DNA of 64,000 nt, taken from positions 54,497,455-54,561,454 of the forward strand of contig CM051517.1 of assembly GCA_028015205.1 (NCBI GenBank), given 5' to 3'. The notes below the pieces were generated by a model that was not told where the DNA came from, made no database searches, and was given only the letters and a program-made list of their open reading frames with translations. This document shows positions 50,501 through 54,564 of the stretch, one piece after another (position 1 is the stretch's first letter; every line of letters starts with the position of its first letter). The position numbers and the translations under genes are program-made. The DNA is from Mytilisepta virgata. Its lineage: Eukaryota > Mollusca > Bivalvia > Mytilida > Mytilidae.

Positions 50501-50525
50501 GAGATTGACAACGACAAGTTCCTGA
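4118..50525 (+). CDS. Copper-only SOD-repeat protein (CSRP-like), six SOD-like domains, 11 exons
   Basis: Coding exons join as 4118-4163, 29366-29573, 31569-31660, 33116-35133, 36361-36438, 36663-36770, 37184-37325, 37629-37755, 40891-41003, 44641-44739, 50452-50525: 3,105 nt, 1,034 residues, all phases consistent. After a signal peptide there are six SOD-like domains of about 130-160 residues. Domains 3-6 carry the SOD1-type copper ligands: HxH, the GHxNP His and the RS-hydrophobic-H His (H332/H334/H357/H422; H491/H493/H514/H585; H657/H659/H679/H745; H821/H823/H841/H906), plus the paired cysteines and active-site Arg. The zinc-loop histidines of Cu/Zn SODs are absent, though a GD dipeptide remains, which fits the copper-only SOD-repeat proteins known from animals. 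Domains 1-2 have lost all copper ligands. The C-terminus (residues about 1014-1025) is hydrophobic, suggesting a GPI or membrane anchor. Likely role: extracellular superoxide dismutation. Exon 1 and exon 11 are the least certain parts. Confidence 0.82.
4542..4776. mobile_element. MITE, family AGCAACCATTTGATTTTTA, copy 1
   Basis: Ends are inverted repeats: GCAACCATTTGATTTTTA at the left and TAAAAATCAAATGGTTGC at the right, both followed inwards by G-rich/C-rich runs. 235 bp, no coding capacity. Confidence 0.8.
4952..5178. mobile_element. MITE, same family, copy 2
   Basis: GGAGCAACCATTTTGATTTT at the left and AAAATCAAACGGTTGCTCC at the right; 227 bp. It lies 175 bp from copy 1. Confidence 0.8.
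5275..5513. mobile_element. MITE, same family, diverged copy 3
   Basis: GGAGCAACCATTTGCTTTCT at the left and AAAAATCAAATGGCTATTCC at the right; 239 bp. The third member in the cluster, with more decayed ends. Confidence 0.7.
5838..5917 (+). repeat. AAACG-rich short tandem repeat
   Basis: About 80 bp of imperfect AAACG/GAAAC repeats with occasional AATGA interruptions. Confidence 0.8.
6032..6113. repeat. Small palindromic (foldback) element
   Basis: TATTGAGGAATATTG at the left and CAATATTCCTCAATA at the right are perfect inverted arms, weaker pairing continues inwards, and the centre contains GGCTCGCAAGCTC. It shares the GCTCGC centre with the palindromes at 18.1 and 50.1 kb. Confidence 0.6.
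6114..7270. other. Intron 1 sequence, nothing recognised
   Basis: AT-rich, no open frames or clear repeats. Confidence 0.4.
7274..8060. mobile_element. pogo/Tigger-like DNA transposon remnant, split by a SINE
   Basis: The left end has CAGTGGAATTCCCCTAAACCG and repeated GAAAACCGG-like motifs; the right part (about 7960-8060) has inverted-sense CCGGAACCTCTCAAAACCGG and AAAACCGGCC. The CCGG-rich repeated ends recall non-autonomous pogo-type elements. No transposase seen; a SINE sits inside. Confidence 0.45.
7518..7790 (+). mobile_element. tRNA-derived SINE, copy 3, with 11-bp target-site duplication
   Basis: The best-preserved copy. A box TGGCTGAGTGG (7530s) fits the pol III consensus, and B box is GAGTTCGAATCTC. 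The element is flanked by AAACAAAGCCT at 7508-7518 and again at 7784-7794, a clean target-site duplication typical of LINE-assisted insertion. Confidence 0.9.
8328..8385 (+). repeat. 29-bp perfect tandem duplication
   Basis: Two adjacent identical copies starting TGTCCCTCTAACGAAGAACT, offset by 29 bp. Confidence 0.9.
8790..9100 (+). repeat. Diverged copy of sequence at 21.56-21.85 kb
   Basis: Shared stretches such as TATGAACTC followed by AACAAACAGGACCTTCA, then diverging but colinear sequence. An unclassified dispersed repeat within intron 1. Confidence 0.5.
9630..10150 (+). pseudogene. LINE ORF1 remnant, SGNH/GDSL esterase-like domain
   Basis: VVLHMLTND resembles the G/AxND block of SGNH hydrolases. 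It is followed by WPNTKCIISATTQRGDS, the HHNLYVEG segment and LYHLNS...HLATNFKNAI, matching the terminal catalytic Asp/His block (D..H.). An Arg/Gly-rich end follows (GTGRGRGRG). The frame is broken at least twice (near 9855 and near 9995) and by an in-frame stop in the ND block. No intact catalytic Ser block is visible because the 5' part is gone. Confidence 0.6.
10694..14176 (+). pseudogene. LINE ORF2 remnant, endonuclease and reverse transcriptase
   Basis: Starts at ATG 10694 with LKIGFINVGGL. The AP-endonuclease blocks IAETHIG, LCGDFNARTG and ISDCHSV follow. RT blocks are LQGNKSPGLDT, DDSQIGFTKKARTSDH, FVNFKKAF, KQGDNLSPNLFKIFIN and LIADDIVLLS (catalytic DD near 12952-12957), then KYKYLGLQF. 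The C-terminal part near 13,990-14,176 reads GEVEDEIHYMLKC. Multiple stops and frameshifts; the longest open fragments are 90-118 codons. Confidence 0.85.
14477..14513. repeat. (TA)n microsatellite
   Basis: About 18 TA dinucleotides in a row. Confidence 0.95.
14808..15280 (+). other. Unrecognised open frame, about 155 codons
   Basis: Open from near 14808 to TGA at 15278-15280 without an early ATG; includes VSIDAYSKASKPPQFVF and GIIQPNFRWNGSIISGEYF. I recognise no family. It begins right after the LINE tail and may be part of another decayed element or simply chance. No strong splice sites frame it. Confidence 0.2.
15680..16040 (+). repeat. Diverged copy of sequence at about 22.96-23.25 kb
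   Basis: Shared motifs GAAACCGGAATCTC, TTGGAT.CACACTA and TGAAAGTGA, in the same order. Part of a dispersed repeat interrupted here by a LINE. Confidence 0.45.
16205..18095 (-). mobile_element. 5'-truncated LINE with intact RT frame
   Basis: Minus-strand element. The 3' end at 16205 is a (TTAC)n microsatellite preceded by the 3' UTR, followed upstream by a 503-codon open frame. The 5' end breaks off inside the RT N-terminal region at about 18,095, directly beside a palindrome. The low level of decay implies a recent insertion. Confidence 0.88.
16582..18093 (-). CDS. LINE ORF2 fragment: reverse transcriptase, Jockey/CR1 group
   Basis: 503 residues, no internal stop. RT motifs in order: NYRPVSVLPAISKIFE, FRSGFGCQSTLL, AILMDLSKAFDCLPHDLL (catalytic Asp), GVPQGSILGPILFNIFINDL, NYADDNTL (catalytic YADD at 17431-17442), then VKLLGVTTD, and a thumb/C-terminal part with VWNSLP and a final WCGAKKCNCSSC Cys cluster. 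The endonuclease and ORF1 are absent because of 5' truncation, so it cannot transpose alone. The ATG at 18093 is just the first in the truncated frame. Confidence 0.9.
   Translation of the reverse strand: MIFDKNLKKMSLLCSFAKPAIVKPLTDIVNLSLASSTFPDRLKEAQVAPIHKKNSVLEKGNYRPVSVLPAISKIFENAIEVQIVQYFDKIFNPFLAAFRSGFGCQSTLLRVIEDWKLALDQNKYLAAILMDLSKAFDCLPHDLLLLKLKAYGLSKSSLDMLYSYLTKRRQCVKVNQNLSGMLDIFKGVPQGSILGPILFNIFINDLFFFVKNCSLYNYADDNTLSKSGNSLQDIISALEEDSNYLIQWFSSNKMQANPEKFQAISLGKKTHDKKIVFDLNGISISCEDEVKLLGVTTDFKLNFNLHISNICKKAARQLNVLKRIGKHLNKLSKLTIYYSFIMSNFSYCPLTWHFCGEQNTRKIEKIQERALRFIYEDHQSPYETLLQISNLPSLKTRRMRSIALETFKIINKKCPLFIQDLVVIKNNSYNFRYVNTAEVPRPRTSSYGKRSFRFEAAQVWNSLPNEARIMTSFDQFRNYIYSWCGAKKCNCSSCRFHPVLSQS
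18103..18265. repeat. Near-perfect palindrome, arms about 78 bp
   Basis: AGATTCTCCTTCA at the left pairs with TGAAGGAGAATCT at the right. Pairing continues through ATTTCTCCACCC, TAGTTAAATTTT and AACACGC to a tiny loop around CTAAAGG. Single-stranded it would form one long hairpin. Abuts the 5' end of the LINE. Confidence 0.9.
18535..18960 (+). repeat. Diverged copy of sequence at 23.45-23.79 kb
   Basis: Strong match including ACACATTTATGATTAAA, TAATATTAGAAATTACTCTC and CCACTTATGA, continuing into the AAAGCAA..GAG and ATAGCCT region. With the 15.7-16.04 kb piece it brackets the LINE and palindrome. Confidence 0.65.
19035..19188. mobile_element. Small TIR element (MITE), 154 bp
   Basis: AAGGAATGTTTCCAATTTTT at the left and AAAAATTGGAAACATTCCTT at the right, with pairing continuing into ACAGGTTATAC/GTATAACCTGT (about 33-bp TIRs). 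Confidence 0.85.
19189..20375. other. Intron 1 sequence, nothing firm
   Basis: No coding or RNA features. ACCTGTTACCTTAAT at about 19940 echoes the right end of the large inverted repeat at 21160 and may be a small related fragment. Confidence 0.4.
20376..21172. mobile_element. Large inverted repeat, arms about 380 bp
   Basis: The left arm starts ACAGGTACGTAAATGG and the right arm ends CCATTTACGTACCTGT. Arms remain alignable to the centre via CATCGAAAAAAT/ATTTTTTCGAT, ACGTAAATATCG/CGATATTTACGT, CCTACGAATTTT/AAATTCGTAGG and TAGGGGGTCACCGAATT/GAATTCGGTGACCCCCTA. Only about 100 bp at the centre is unpaired. No coding capacity: a foldback-type element or inverted duplication. Confidence 0.88.
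21560..23790 (+). repeat. Region sharing blocks with 8.8-9.1, 15.7-16.0 and 18.5-18.9 kb
   Basis: Three blocks (21.56-21.85, 22.96-23.25, 23.45-23.79 kb) each have a diverged copy elsewhere in intron 1. Between them are homopolymer runs, C15 near 22330, and C10 followed by A-rich sequence near 22790. Confidence 0.45.
23800..25057. other. Intron 1 sequence, nothing recognised
   Basis: AT-rich; no supported feature. Confidence 0.4.
25058..25275 (+). mobile_element. MITE, AGCAACCATTTGATTTTTA family, right end lost
   Basis: Left end GAGCAACCATTTGATTTTTA is followed by a G14 run and AAAAGGCAGGA motifs. The right inverted end is missing and the sequence runs into the next repeat. Confidence 0.7.
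25277..25700 (+). repeat. Dispersed bivalve repeat, 150-180-bp units
   Basis: Two to three units with CAATTGAGACCAAATTTTGA, TCCAATATGGCCACCATTAC and TTTCAAAATTAT. Same family as 1-520. Confidence 0.65.
25945..26240 (+). mobile_element. tRNA-derived SINE of a second family
   Basis: The tRNA-like head runs from GCCTCGGTGATCTCGTGG to B box GGGTTCGATCCCC (26003-26015). The acceptor arm pairs GCCTCGG with CCGGGTC with one mismatch. A body follows: AACCAAAGACATTAAAATTG, TGCTGCTTCTCC, GCTGGTTGGCATGG and TAATGTG. I recall this body from mollusc SINEs. It is not a working tRNA: poor anticodon arm and stem mismatch. Confidence 0.7.
26241..27485. other. Intron 1 sequence, nothing recognised
   Basis: No open frame or clear repeat. 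Confidence 0.4.
27490..27569. repeat. Hairpin with about 36-bp arms
   Basis: AAACCGAAATTGGTCATTAA...TCTAATACAG on the left pairs with CTGTATTAGA...TTAATGACCAGTTCCGG on the right, loop of about 6 nt (GATTTT). Confidence 0.9.
27705..27863. repeat. Palindrome with about 75-bp arms
   Basis: ATTTTTATATAAAGCCTG pairs with CAGGCTGTATATGAAAAT, TATTGGGTCTCGATCAGCTG with CAGCTGACCTCGACCCAATA, closing near CCCTTGGCGTTGCCTCGGG. It shares an AAGCCTGTATTA-like motif with the hairpin 140 bp upstream. Confidence 0.88.
27870..28940. other. Intron 1 sequence, no supported gene
   Basis: Low-complexity AT-rich sequence with A-runs. Confidence 0.4.
28945..29215 (+). repeat. Dispersed bivalve repeat, left part
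   Basis: Begins GGTCACCTGGCCTAAAAGG, the same start as the complete element at 47571 (GCTCACCTGGCCTAAAAGG), then CCAATATGGCTGCCATGG and AGTTTAACCTTGGACCC. It ends about 150 bp before exon 2. Confidence 0.75.
29366..29573 (+). CDS. SOD-repeat gene exon 2 (first half of degenerate domain 1)
   Basis: The exon is bounded by TTCTTTTCAG and CC|GTAAGAT and covers residues 16-85. The motif GTVTFNQ and the LTGL turn align with the same positions of domains 3 and 5. Where those have YHIH, this one reads WQIY, so both histidines of the first copper pair are replaced (Q63, Y65). The exon ends inside what should be the GHxNP loop, reduced here to GNP. Confidence 0.8.
29705..30105. mobile_element. Inverted-repeat element with purine/pyrimidine-rich arms
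   Basis: The left arm runs from ATTTAGTGTGTTGCATCCCC through pyrimidine-rich sequence to CTCCAACACCC; the right arm is its purine-rich complement ending GCAACACACTAAAT. The right end is then repeated directly: ACACACTAAAT.CGTTCC, GTGGTTTTATATTTGCAT and GCATGATTTG occur at about 29,985-30,033 and again at about 30,054-30,103. Confidence 0.8.
31141..31255 (+). pseudogene. LINE ORF2 C-terminal scrap
   Basis: Translates as AVWNDLPETICMSPSLESFK, the typical W-N-x-L-P / S-L-x-x-F-K end of LINE ORF2 proteins. Nothing else of the element is left. Confidence 0.65.
31569..31660 (+). CDS. SOD-repeat gene exon 3 (second half of degenerate domain 1)
   Basis: It runs from a TTTTAG acceptor to ACAG|GTAATC, phase 2 in and phase 1 out, residues 85-116. 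It reads through PF.GTTGTIPAS to the LTLTG turn. Compared with domains 3 and 5 it lacks the whole GDLSxK segment, so domain 1 is shortened by about 20 residues. A LINE 3' tail lies within about 10 bp of its donor. Confidence 0.75.
31661..32420 (-). mobile_element. LINE fragment (RT C-terminal half plus 3' tail), minus strand
   Basis: On the minus strand 32420-32016 is an open frame with LNQDKTELIVF, NLGVHFDKTLSMEQQI and IRTIGRIRSYIT, characteristic of the segment after the YxDD motif in L2/CR1-type RTs. Further 3', AAGCGCTTAGAG, AATGCGCTATATAAATGTT and an (ATT)n run at 31,665-31,690 form a typical LINE tail. The tail almost touches the donor of SOD-repeat exon 3. Confidence 0.8.
33116..35133 (+). 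CDS. SOD-repeat gene exon 4 (end of domain 1, domains 2-5, start of 6)
   Basis: A single 2,018-bp exon encodes residues 116-788. It starts after TTTATAG with GRTILIID, the last strand of domain 1. Domain 2 (about 140-284) has WGVYM, SRYNP and LVIK in place of the copper-ligand motifs. Domain 3 (about 294-432) has YHIH, GHFNP and VVVH. Domain 4 (about 435-597) has NWHVHV, GHYNP and IVIH. Domain 5 (about 598-760) has YHIH, GHFNP and VVIH. The frame stays open to a TGA at 35221-35223, but domain homology stops at 35133, where GTAAGT lies on a codon boundary and exon 5 continues domain 6. Reading through the donor would add 30 unrelated residues, so intron retention would truncate the protein. 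Confidence 0.92.
35846..36129. mobile_element. MITE with about 35-bp TIRs (GGCCACA ends)
   Basis: GGCCACAACAAATTTATTTT at the left pairs with AAAATCAGTTTGGTGTGGCC at the right, continuing through AGTTCTTTGGA/TCCAAAGAACT. 284 bp within intron 4. Confidence 0.88.
36361..36438 (+). CDS. SOD-repeat gene exon 5 (domain 6)
   Basis: Short phase 0-0 exon between TATTTTAACAG and AAAG|GTAAGG, 26 codons, residues 789-814. It supplies the strand and loop between the GSIYL start and the HNWHVHV motif of domain 6, matching the equivalent stretch of domain 4 in length and position. Confidence 0.75.
36663..36770 (+). CDS. SOD-repeat gene exon 6 (domain 6 copper ligands)
   Basis: Phase 0-0 exon, residues 815-850. 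It contains HNWHVHV (H821, H823), the conserved cysteine C835 and GGHYNPF (H841), so three of the four copper ligands sit on one small exon. The donor is AAT|GTGAGT. Close match to domain 4. Confidence 0.88.
37184..37325 (+). CDS. SOD-repeat gene exon 7 (domain 6, Cys loop)
   Basis: Acceptor TTTTTTTCAG, donor GGAG|GTACAG, residues 851-898. It carries the subtype-B signature C...LRCELGDQSGK, matching RCEVGDMSGK of domain 4, followed by FYTDVNLPLVG, equivalent to FFTDFDLPLRG. The phase changes to 1 at its end. Confidence 0.85.
37629..37755 (+). CDS. SOD-repeat gene exon 8 (end of domain 6)
   Basis: Residues 898-940. It encodes GKSFVVHAANSG (fourth copper ligand H906) and ARLACADI (active-site Arg and disulfide Cys), closing domain 6. 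The donor is GACAA|GTAAGT. The following 3.1-kb intron holds the 166-bp tandem array. Confidence 0.85.
38745..40490 (-). repeat. Tandem array, ten units of about 166 bp
   Basis: CTATGTTAAA-type landmarks recur at 38776, 38943, 39111, 39277, 39442, 39608, 39774, 39941, 40107 and 40273: spacing 165-168 bp. Units include GGCGGCCATCTTGGATCGCA, CACAATTCTGAAAGAGGAC and GACAAGAAGAAATTTTAGTG. The array ends with GACGGACG-type motifs and GGACGCCAAGTGATGAGAAA, the reverse complement of the start of the 47.6-kb element, so it is an expanded minus-strand member of that family. It fills most of intron 8. Confidence 0.95.
40538..40758 (+). repeat. Minisatellite, about 31-bp unit, about 7 copies
   Basis: Unit of the form AATGTGAATAATGTTCATTG TGTTTATTA, with small variations. 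Follows the 166-bp array. Confidence 0.9.
40891..41003 (+). CDS. SOD-repeat gene exon 9 (C-terminal stalk)
   Basis: Acceptor CTTTTTCCAG, donor ACAG|GTGATT, residues 940-978. The sequence is rich in Ser, Thr and Ala and is not SOD-like. It looks like part of a folded or stalk-like tail with one cysteine. Supported by exact phase continuity and strong splice consensus rather than homology. Confidence 0.65.
41108..41568. mobile_element. TIR element with GATATC-rich interior
   Basis: ATGGCAAGCCGTTTTACTAT at the left pairs with ATAGTAAAACGGCTTGCCAT at the right (about 41-bp TIRs in all), with TA on both sides as a possible target duplication. The interior repeats AAGATATCTTATA several times (41140-41270 and 41485-41515). 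Between these is a 200-bp segment (41271-41475) that looks like a later insert. Confidence 0.85.
42600..42695 (+). repeat. Two-copy direct repeat, about 60-bp spacing
   Basis: AGTAAATGCGTCTTTAGTAT and AGTAAATACGTCTTATGTAT, both followed by GAGCACATCAAGAT. Confidence 0.75.
43180..43870 (+). pseudogene. Penelope-like retroelement RT fragment
   Basis: FLIDNIFVEFGGQVFHLTIG, IPMEINCAPLLAALFLFSYE and, after a stop, an F-x-Y-I-D-D-V-type block (TATATAGATGATG near 43393) match the conserved RT core of Penelope-like elements. SELEIKET and a decayed C-terminal part follow. Several stops and frameshifts; no GIY-YIG domain seen. Confidence 0.75.
43961..44189. mobile_element. MITE, AGCAACCATTTGATTTTTA family, diverged
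   Basis: The left end GAAGCAGCCATTTTGTTCGT is decayed; the right end ATAAAAATCAAATGATAATT is recognisable. About 229 bp, the size expected for the family. Confidence 0.55.
44641..44739 (+). CDS. SOD-repeat gene exon 10 (C-terminal stalk)
   Basis: Acceptor TTATTTTACAG, donor TCTT|GTGAGT, residues 978-1011. It encodes PDASTLRQSLHSMINKG followed by a small-residue stretch with GAYAGSTTCSS, suitable as a GPI-attachment region. It exits in phase 1, which fits exon 11 at 50452, and also fits the candidate cassette exon at 45090. Confidence 0.65.
45090..45237 (+). CDS. Candidate cassette exon of the SOD-repeat gene, His/Lys-rich
   Basis: A long pyrimidine tract ends in TTCATGCAG, and 148 bp later there is GGAG|GTAATC. 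Entered from exon 10 in phase 1 the exon is fully open: 49 residues with six His, about a dozen Lys and several Arg, for instance QQHGHKNRHKYIDPHK. It exits in phase 2, so exon 11 would then be read in a different open frame ending at 50542, swapping the hydrophobic tail for a polar one. With no splice at 45238 the frame stops at TAA 45239-45241. I see no homologue. A chance open frame in AT-rich DNA is possible. Confidence 0.3.
46367..46752 (+). repeat. High-copy mussel repeat
   Basis: GGAAACGGGGAATGTGTCAA, AGAGACAACAACCCGACCAA, TGGGTCTTCAACGCAGCGAG, TTCAGCTGGCCCCTAAACAA and AATGCGGCGGGGTTAACATG. I recognise this block from memory as very frequent in Mytilus sequences; the element type is unclear. 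It is the best clue to the host. Confidence 0.7.
47571..48350 (+). mobile_element. Complete member of the dispersed repeat family, with TIRs
   Basis: Starts GCTCACCTGG and at 48306 has its inverse CCAGGTGAGC, then a tail (GATACTGGCTCTTGAGAGCA). The head carries CACTTGGCGTCCGTCGTCC and (CCGT)-like repeats. The body is about three units of about 155 bp, each with a (A)GATGGCCGCCA-type core near 47758, 47913 and 48069. The layout (head, tandem core, tail, short tetranucleotide-like repeats) resembles the pearl-type elements described from bivalves, as far as I can recall. Confidence 0.75.
49094..49265 (+). repeat. Minisatellite, about 32-bp unit, 5 copies
   Basis: Repeated CCCAACTTGGCAACAATGTA with TATATAGCTACA-like spacers. 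Confidence 0.85.
50133..50265. repeat. Palindromic element in the last intron
   Basis: ACAATACAAATTTATTGTCG and GAAAATATCAAATTTATTTG pair with CAAATAAATTTTATATTTTC and CGACAATGACTATGTATTGT. The centre repeats CTAAAGCTCGC. It ends about 190 bp before the exon 11 acceptor. Confidence 0.85.
50452..50525 (+). CDS. SOD-repeat gene exon 11 (hydrophobic C-terminal tail, stop)
   Basis: After TTTTATTTCAG, phase-1 entry gives CIHSISILCLMLAFVIQ and a short polar end, stopping at TGA 50523-50525. The ~12-residue hydrophobic core suggests a GPI signal or a short membrane anchor; the polar QRLTTTSS end is a little unusual for GPI. If entered in phase 2 the same exon is open for 29 polar residues to TAA 50540-50542. 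A polyadenylation signal follows about 170 bp on. Confidence 0.6.
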
Positions 50526-50694
50526 CACAGCTGAAATTTTAATACTATAATAGTGCTAAAAAGATTTTTCCTTGTTCTGAAGCTATCCCCTCCAATCTTC
50601 CAAATTGTTCAGCAGTACAAACGGCAATTTTTTGCTGTTTGTTGATGGAGGGATATATTTTTGTCGTTCAAATTTGACTATTTGTAATATGTCT

Positions 50695-50700
50695 AATAAA
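50695..50700 (+). promoter_or_regulatory. Polyadenylation signal, SOD-repeat gene
   Basis: AATAAA lies 170 bp after the TGA of exon 11, the first canonical signal downstream of either possible stop codon, giving a short 3' UTR. Confidence 0.5.
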
Positions 50701-51819
50701 TTGAAACTATTTCCGTGCCATTATGACTATGGTACCATTATGTTTGTGATCTCTATGACATATAAAACATGTATGTGATATTATATTGTGTATGTAATAT
50801 ACATATCAGTCTCGATTCAAAACAGACATTTTGAAACATATCTTCAGATGTTGAACTATCTGGTACACGTATACATGTAATTGTGACTTTTTAATGTCGG
50901 ACTTGTTTTGTTGTTAATCATTTTTTGCCTGCGTATAATGTATGTATATTTAGAGGGGAAATGTTTTATAATCGGTTAATTAAATATGTGTTAGAATGCT
51001 TGCTGCATTGCTTCTTTCAAAGTAACATCGTGTTCACATAATTGTAATTTCATTCAAACACAAACGTTGCCAGAAGAATTGTTTTTGACATTTGACTGGA
51101 TTTTTAAAATATTTTTTATAAGGTCAGGCTTTGTCTTATGATAATTTCTCATTTGGTCTTTTAAAATGTAACGAAAAATATGAAAAAGAAATTTCTGCGG
51201 TCACTGGGTGAAAAATATTTGAAACTACAAACATGTATTACTAAAAACAGAAAGAATGGATTGTCACGTGTTCACGCGCCGAGTTTTAATTTATAATTCT
51301 ACTTTACGTTAAATGCGTTCTGATAGATATTTTATGAAGTTTTTAGTTTATTACAGAATTGAATGTGGTATTTTTCGATCTATAAAGAAATAACCACAAT
51401 AAATAACATGGTATCAAATTGTAATCGCTAACTCGCCAAAAAGGCTTCATTATATGGGTCATTTAAAAAAAAATCCATTTTTCTGTCCATCTATGAAAAA
51501 AAAATATTCAGACACAATGGCATTATTTTTTTTTTGTGCTTAACCAAAAGTTCGCAATTTTTTTTAAATCGGCGCATCTAGAATGAGACCGATTTTCTCC
51601 TTGCAATCCAAAATATTGAGCAATTTACGAGTGTCTGGATTGAGAGAACCATGTTTGCACTTTATTTTTCAATGATTTTTTATATGTTTTCAAATCGGCA
51701 AAATTATTTTTTTGAATAGCATTTAATTGAATTTTAACAAGAAAGTAAAGTCTTGAAGATATTTTTATATCTGCTCGTAAAAAAAGTTAATTATGCTGGC
51801 GTCCATGAAATTCATGTCT

Positions 51820-52790
51820 GTCCTGTTACCGGTGTAAAATTTGCATAGCCATAATTTTTACCTGCAAATACGAACATTTTCTATGATGAAATCAAAAGTA
51901 CACTAGTTTTCCAAATTACAACCAAAACAAAAGAACTATGGACGAAACAGAAGCGAAGTTATAACCAGAAAAGTAAGTTAAACTGATAGGGTACCCTTTT
52001 AAAAGTCTAACAAGTTACCAAATATTTTATACATTACCACACCCATACGTTCTCAAAAGGGTCACTAACTGGAAACAAATGATGCTAACTAAAAAAACCA
52101 TACACCGATGTAAGGGGAGCTGTTATTTCGAAATATAATCAATAACATATATTTTTGTCCATCCTGTTACCTTGAATAAAGTAACAGGATAGACAGATTA
52201 AGTATCAGAATAATCAACTATATACCTGTAGACCTTAAAAAATACTTGAAAATGAAATGAAACATTAGATATGCCACATATCTTTAAGAAAAAACAAACA
52301 ATTATGTATGGGGGGGGCTGTTGTTTTGCAATATGATCAATATCCTGTTTCTGTCTGTCAATGTTATCCCAACTTGGTAACAGGATAGACAAATATGTAG
52401 CTGTAAACCTTCGATGTCCGTTCCTGTTACCATAGATAATAACGTTTTACTAAAATTACATGTAATCAAAGAACTAAGTGTTGGATTGATTCAAAAGTCC
52501 AGTATAAGCCGAATATAAGGAAATGCTTGAGTTGTTTTGCGTTGATTGTAATAATTTTTGCAGCATTTGAAAATCTATTTTTAGATAGTTTTTTGCAGGC
52601 CGCAGTATTAAGTGATATGTTTATCTTGTTAATGAAAAGAAATTAATTATTCTGTTATTGTTTTCTGATGCATCACGTACTATCGTATGTTTGAGAAACA
52701 AACAATATGTTTTTCACATTTTTCCTGTTGATAGTAAAAAAAATCTTACAAATGTTGTAGCAGGATAGACAAAATTTTGCACCATCAGTC
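51820..52790. repeat. Diverged repeat cluster with GTAACAGGATAGACA motif
   Basis: GTCCATCCTGTTACC and GTAACAGGATAGACA recur in both orientations (about 51828, 52158, 52182, 52372, 52425 and, altered, 52757). Two blocks starting near 52118 and 52314 are direct repeats about 196 bp apart. Confidence 0.5.
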
Positions 52791-52799
52791 GAAAATGTG

Positions 52800-54560
52800 T
52801 CTAATAATATTTTTTTATTATGTCATTAAGATTGCATATTTCAGTATTTTGTTCAAGAAGTATCATATATTTTGCAAGTTTAATAAATATGATGATTCAA
52901 GCAAATTTTTTCTTTCTCAATCTTGCAATGTTAAAAATGCACATTTTTTTTTAAAGAATGACCCATATATGACTCGCAGCCGACTGATATTTCAGGATAT
53001 CAATCTACAGTAAAAGCGTGCGGGTTAATTTTAGATGTACTCCATTCGTGTAAATTGAGCTACACATGTCTAAGTTATTAACCCTTACATGTAGTTTCAA
53101 AGCTTGTTCAGTTTATGTATTCATACTTTATTATTCTAAAACTTTTTTTCACTCTATCTTCCTTATCAGTGGGTAATACATTTTACGTATGATTACCATG
53201 CTGCCCAAACCTTACCAAATGTGACAAAATCAATATAATTTTCTGGGTGCATTTATCCGAAACTTACATAATTAGTAGCGTCGCACCTGTCGTATGCGAG
53301 TTATTGGGTTTTCAGACTAAAGTACTTTACAAAATGGCATGTTCATAATATTAACTTTTAGTTTTAAAACATCATATTAATTCTCACTTGGTGTAAAATA
53401 AAATTTACGTAAACTAATGTTTCTAATTGTTATACAAATGTATTTTTTGTTTCTGATATTTTTATGAACAATAAATTAATCAAAAGCAATAATGAACTTA
53501 ATTAATTCGAACTTTATTGGAATGTTCAGTAGAACTTGTTGGCACCTGTCCCCCGTGTTCAAATCGTATTTCTTCCAGAAAAGTCTCGGCAACGTCAATT
53601 TTGCTTTTTTTATGCAGTATATAAATGGTTTATGAAAGAACAGGTCGAAGCAATTAGGGAATTATGGTTGAGATAAGGAAGACCAATGAATGTGAAAATA
53701 GTTGAACATAGTGTCACTTATGTTCTACACTTGAAAAATTGAAGCAGAAATATTGAAAAACGAAGCAATTCGATCAGACCAGCACTGACCATGTAGGCAT
53801 ACAGTGTAAGCAGCTCCTTTTTTGCACTGCAACTCGAATTTCGTGTCCAGTAAAAATGTTAATTAGAAACGGTTGTATAAACCACATGGCAATACTGAAC
53901 AACTTCGTTCTTCCTGATACATGAACCAAGCTTCCGAGTTCAGATTTATCATTAAAAAAATCTGCGTGAATAATTTGTAAATACACGAAAGATAACGCAC
54001 ATTTGCAATATATAAAATTGTTCATTTGTAGGCATTTATATGTATAAATATGGGCTTGTTTAATGCAAAATTGTGCAAATGTAATGCACCTTGACCTCAA
54101 AACGCACCAGTTTTGAAAAAAATTGATATAATAATGATTTTTAATATATATTCATACCATGAATTTGAACAAATTGAACACAGTTTTCGTCAAAATTTTA
54201 TATAATCACCATTTTGATTTATATCGATAGAATTGACAGATTTATTAGTTTGTATAGTTATTAAACCGAAATAGGTTTTGAAGATAGTGATTTCTCACGC
54301 TCACAAATTAAATATTTTCTTTCCTTTTTCAACGGTTGTACGAGTTTGATGATATAATAAATTGTGGTAATTTTATATTAAAACGAAATTTCAATGGTGA
54401 AAAGAAAAGACGACTTGTTGTCTTTAAAAAAATATTGAATTTAACGACTGTATATTGGAGTTATCCCCTTTCCAAAGTTTACTGTAATAAGGAAAAATGT
54501 TTCTACGAATTACTGATCATTGGATGTTTAATTGACGGGTAAAGAGTCACAATTCACGAA
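52800..54560. other. Intergenic, nothing recognised
   Basis: No open frame of interest, no repeats that stand out. Confidence 0.4.
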
Positions 54561-54564
54561 CGAT

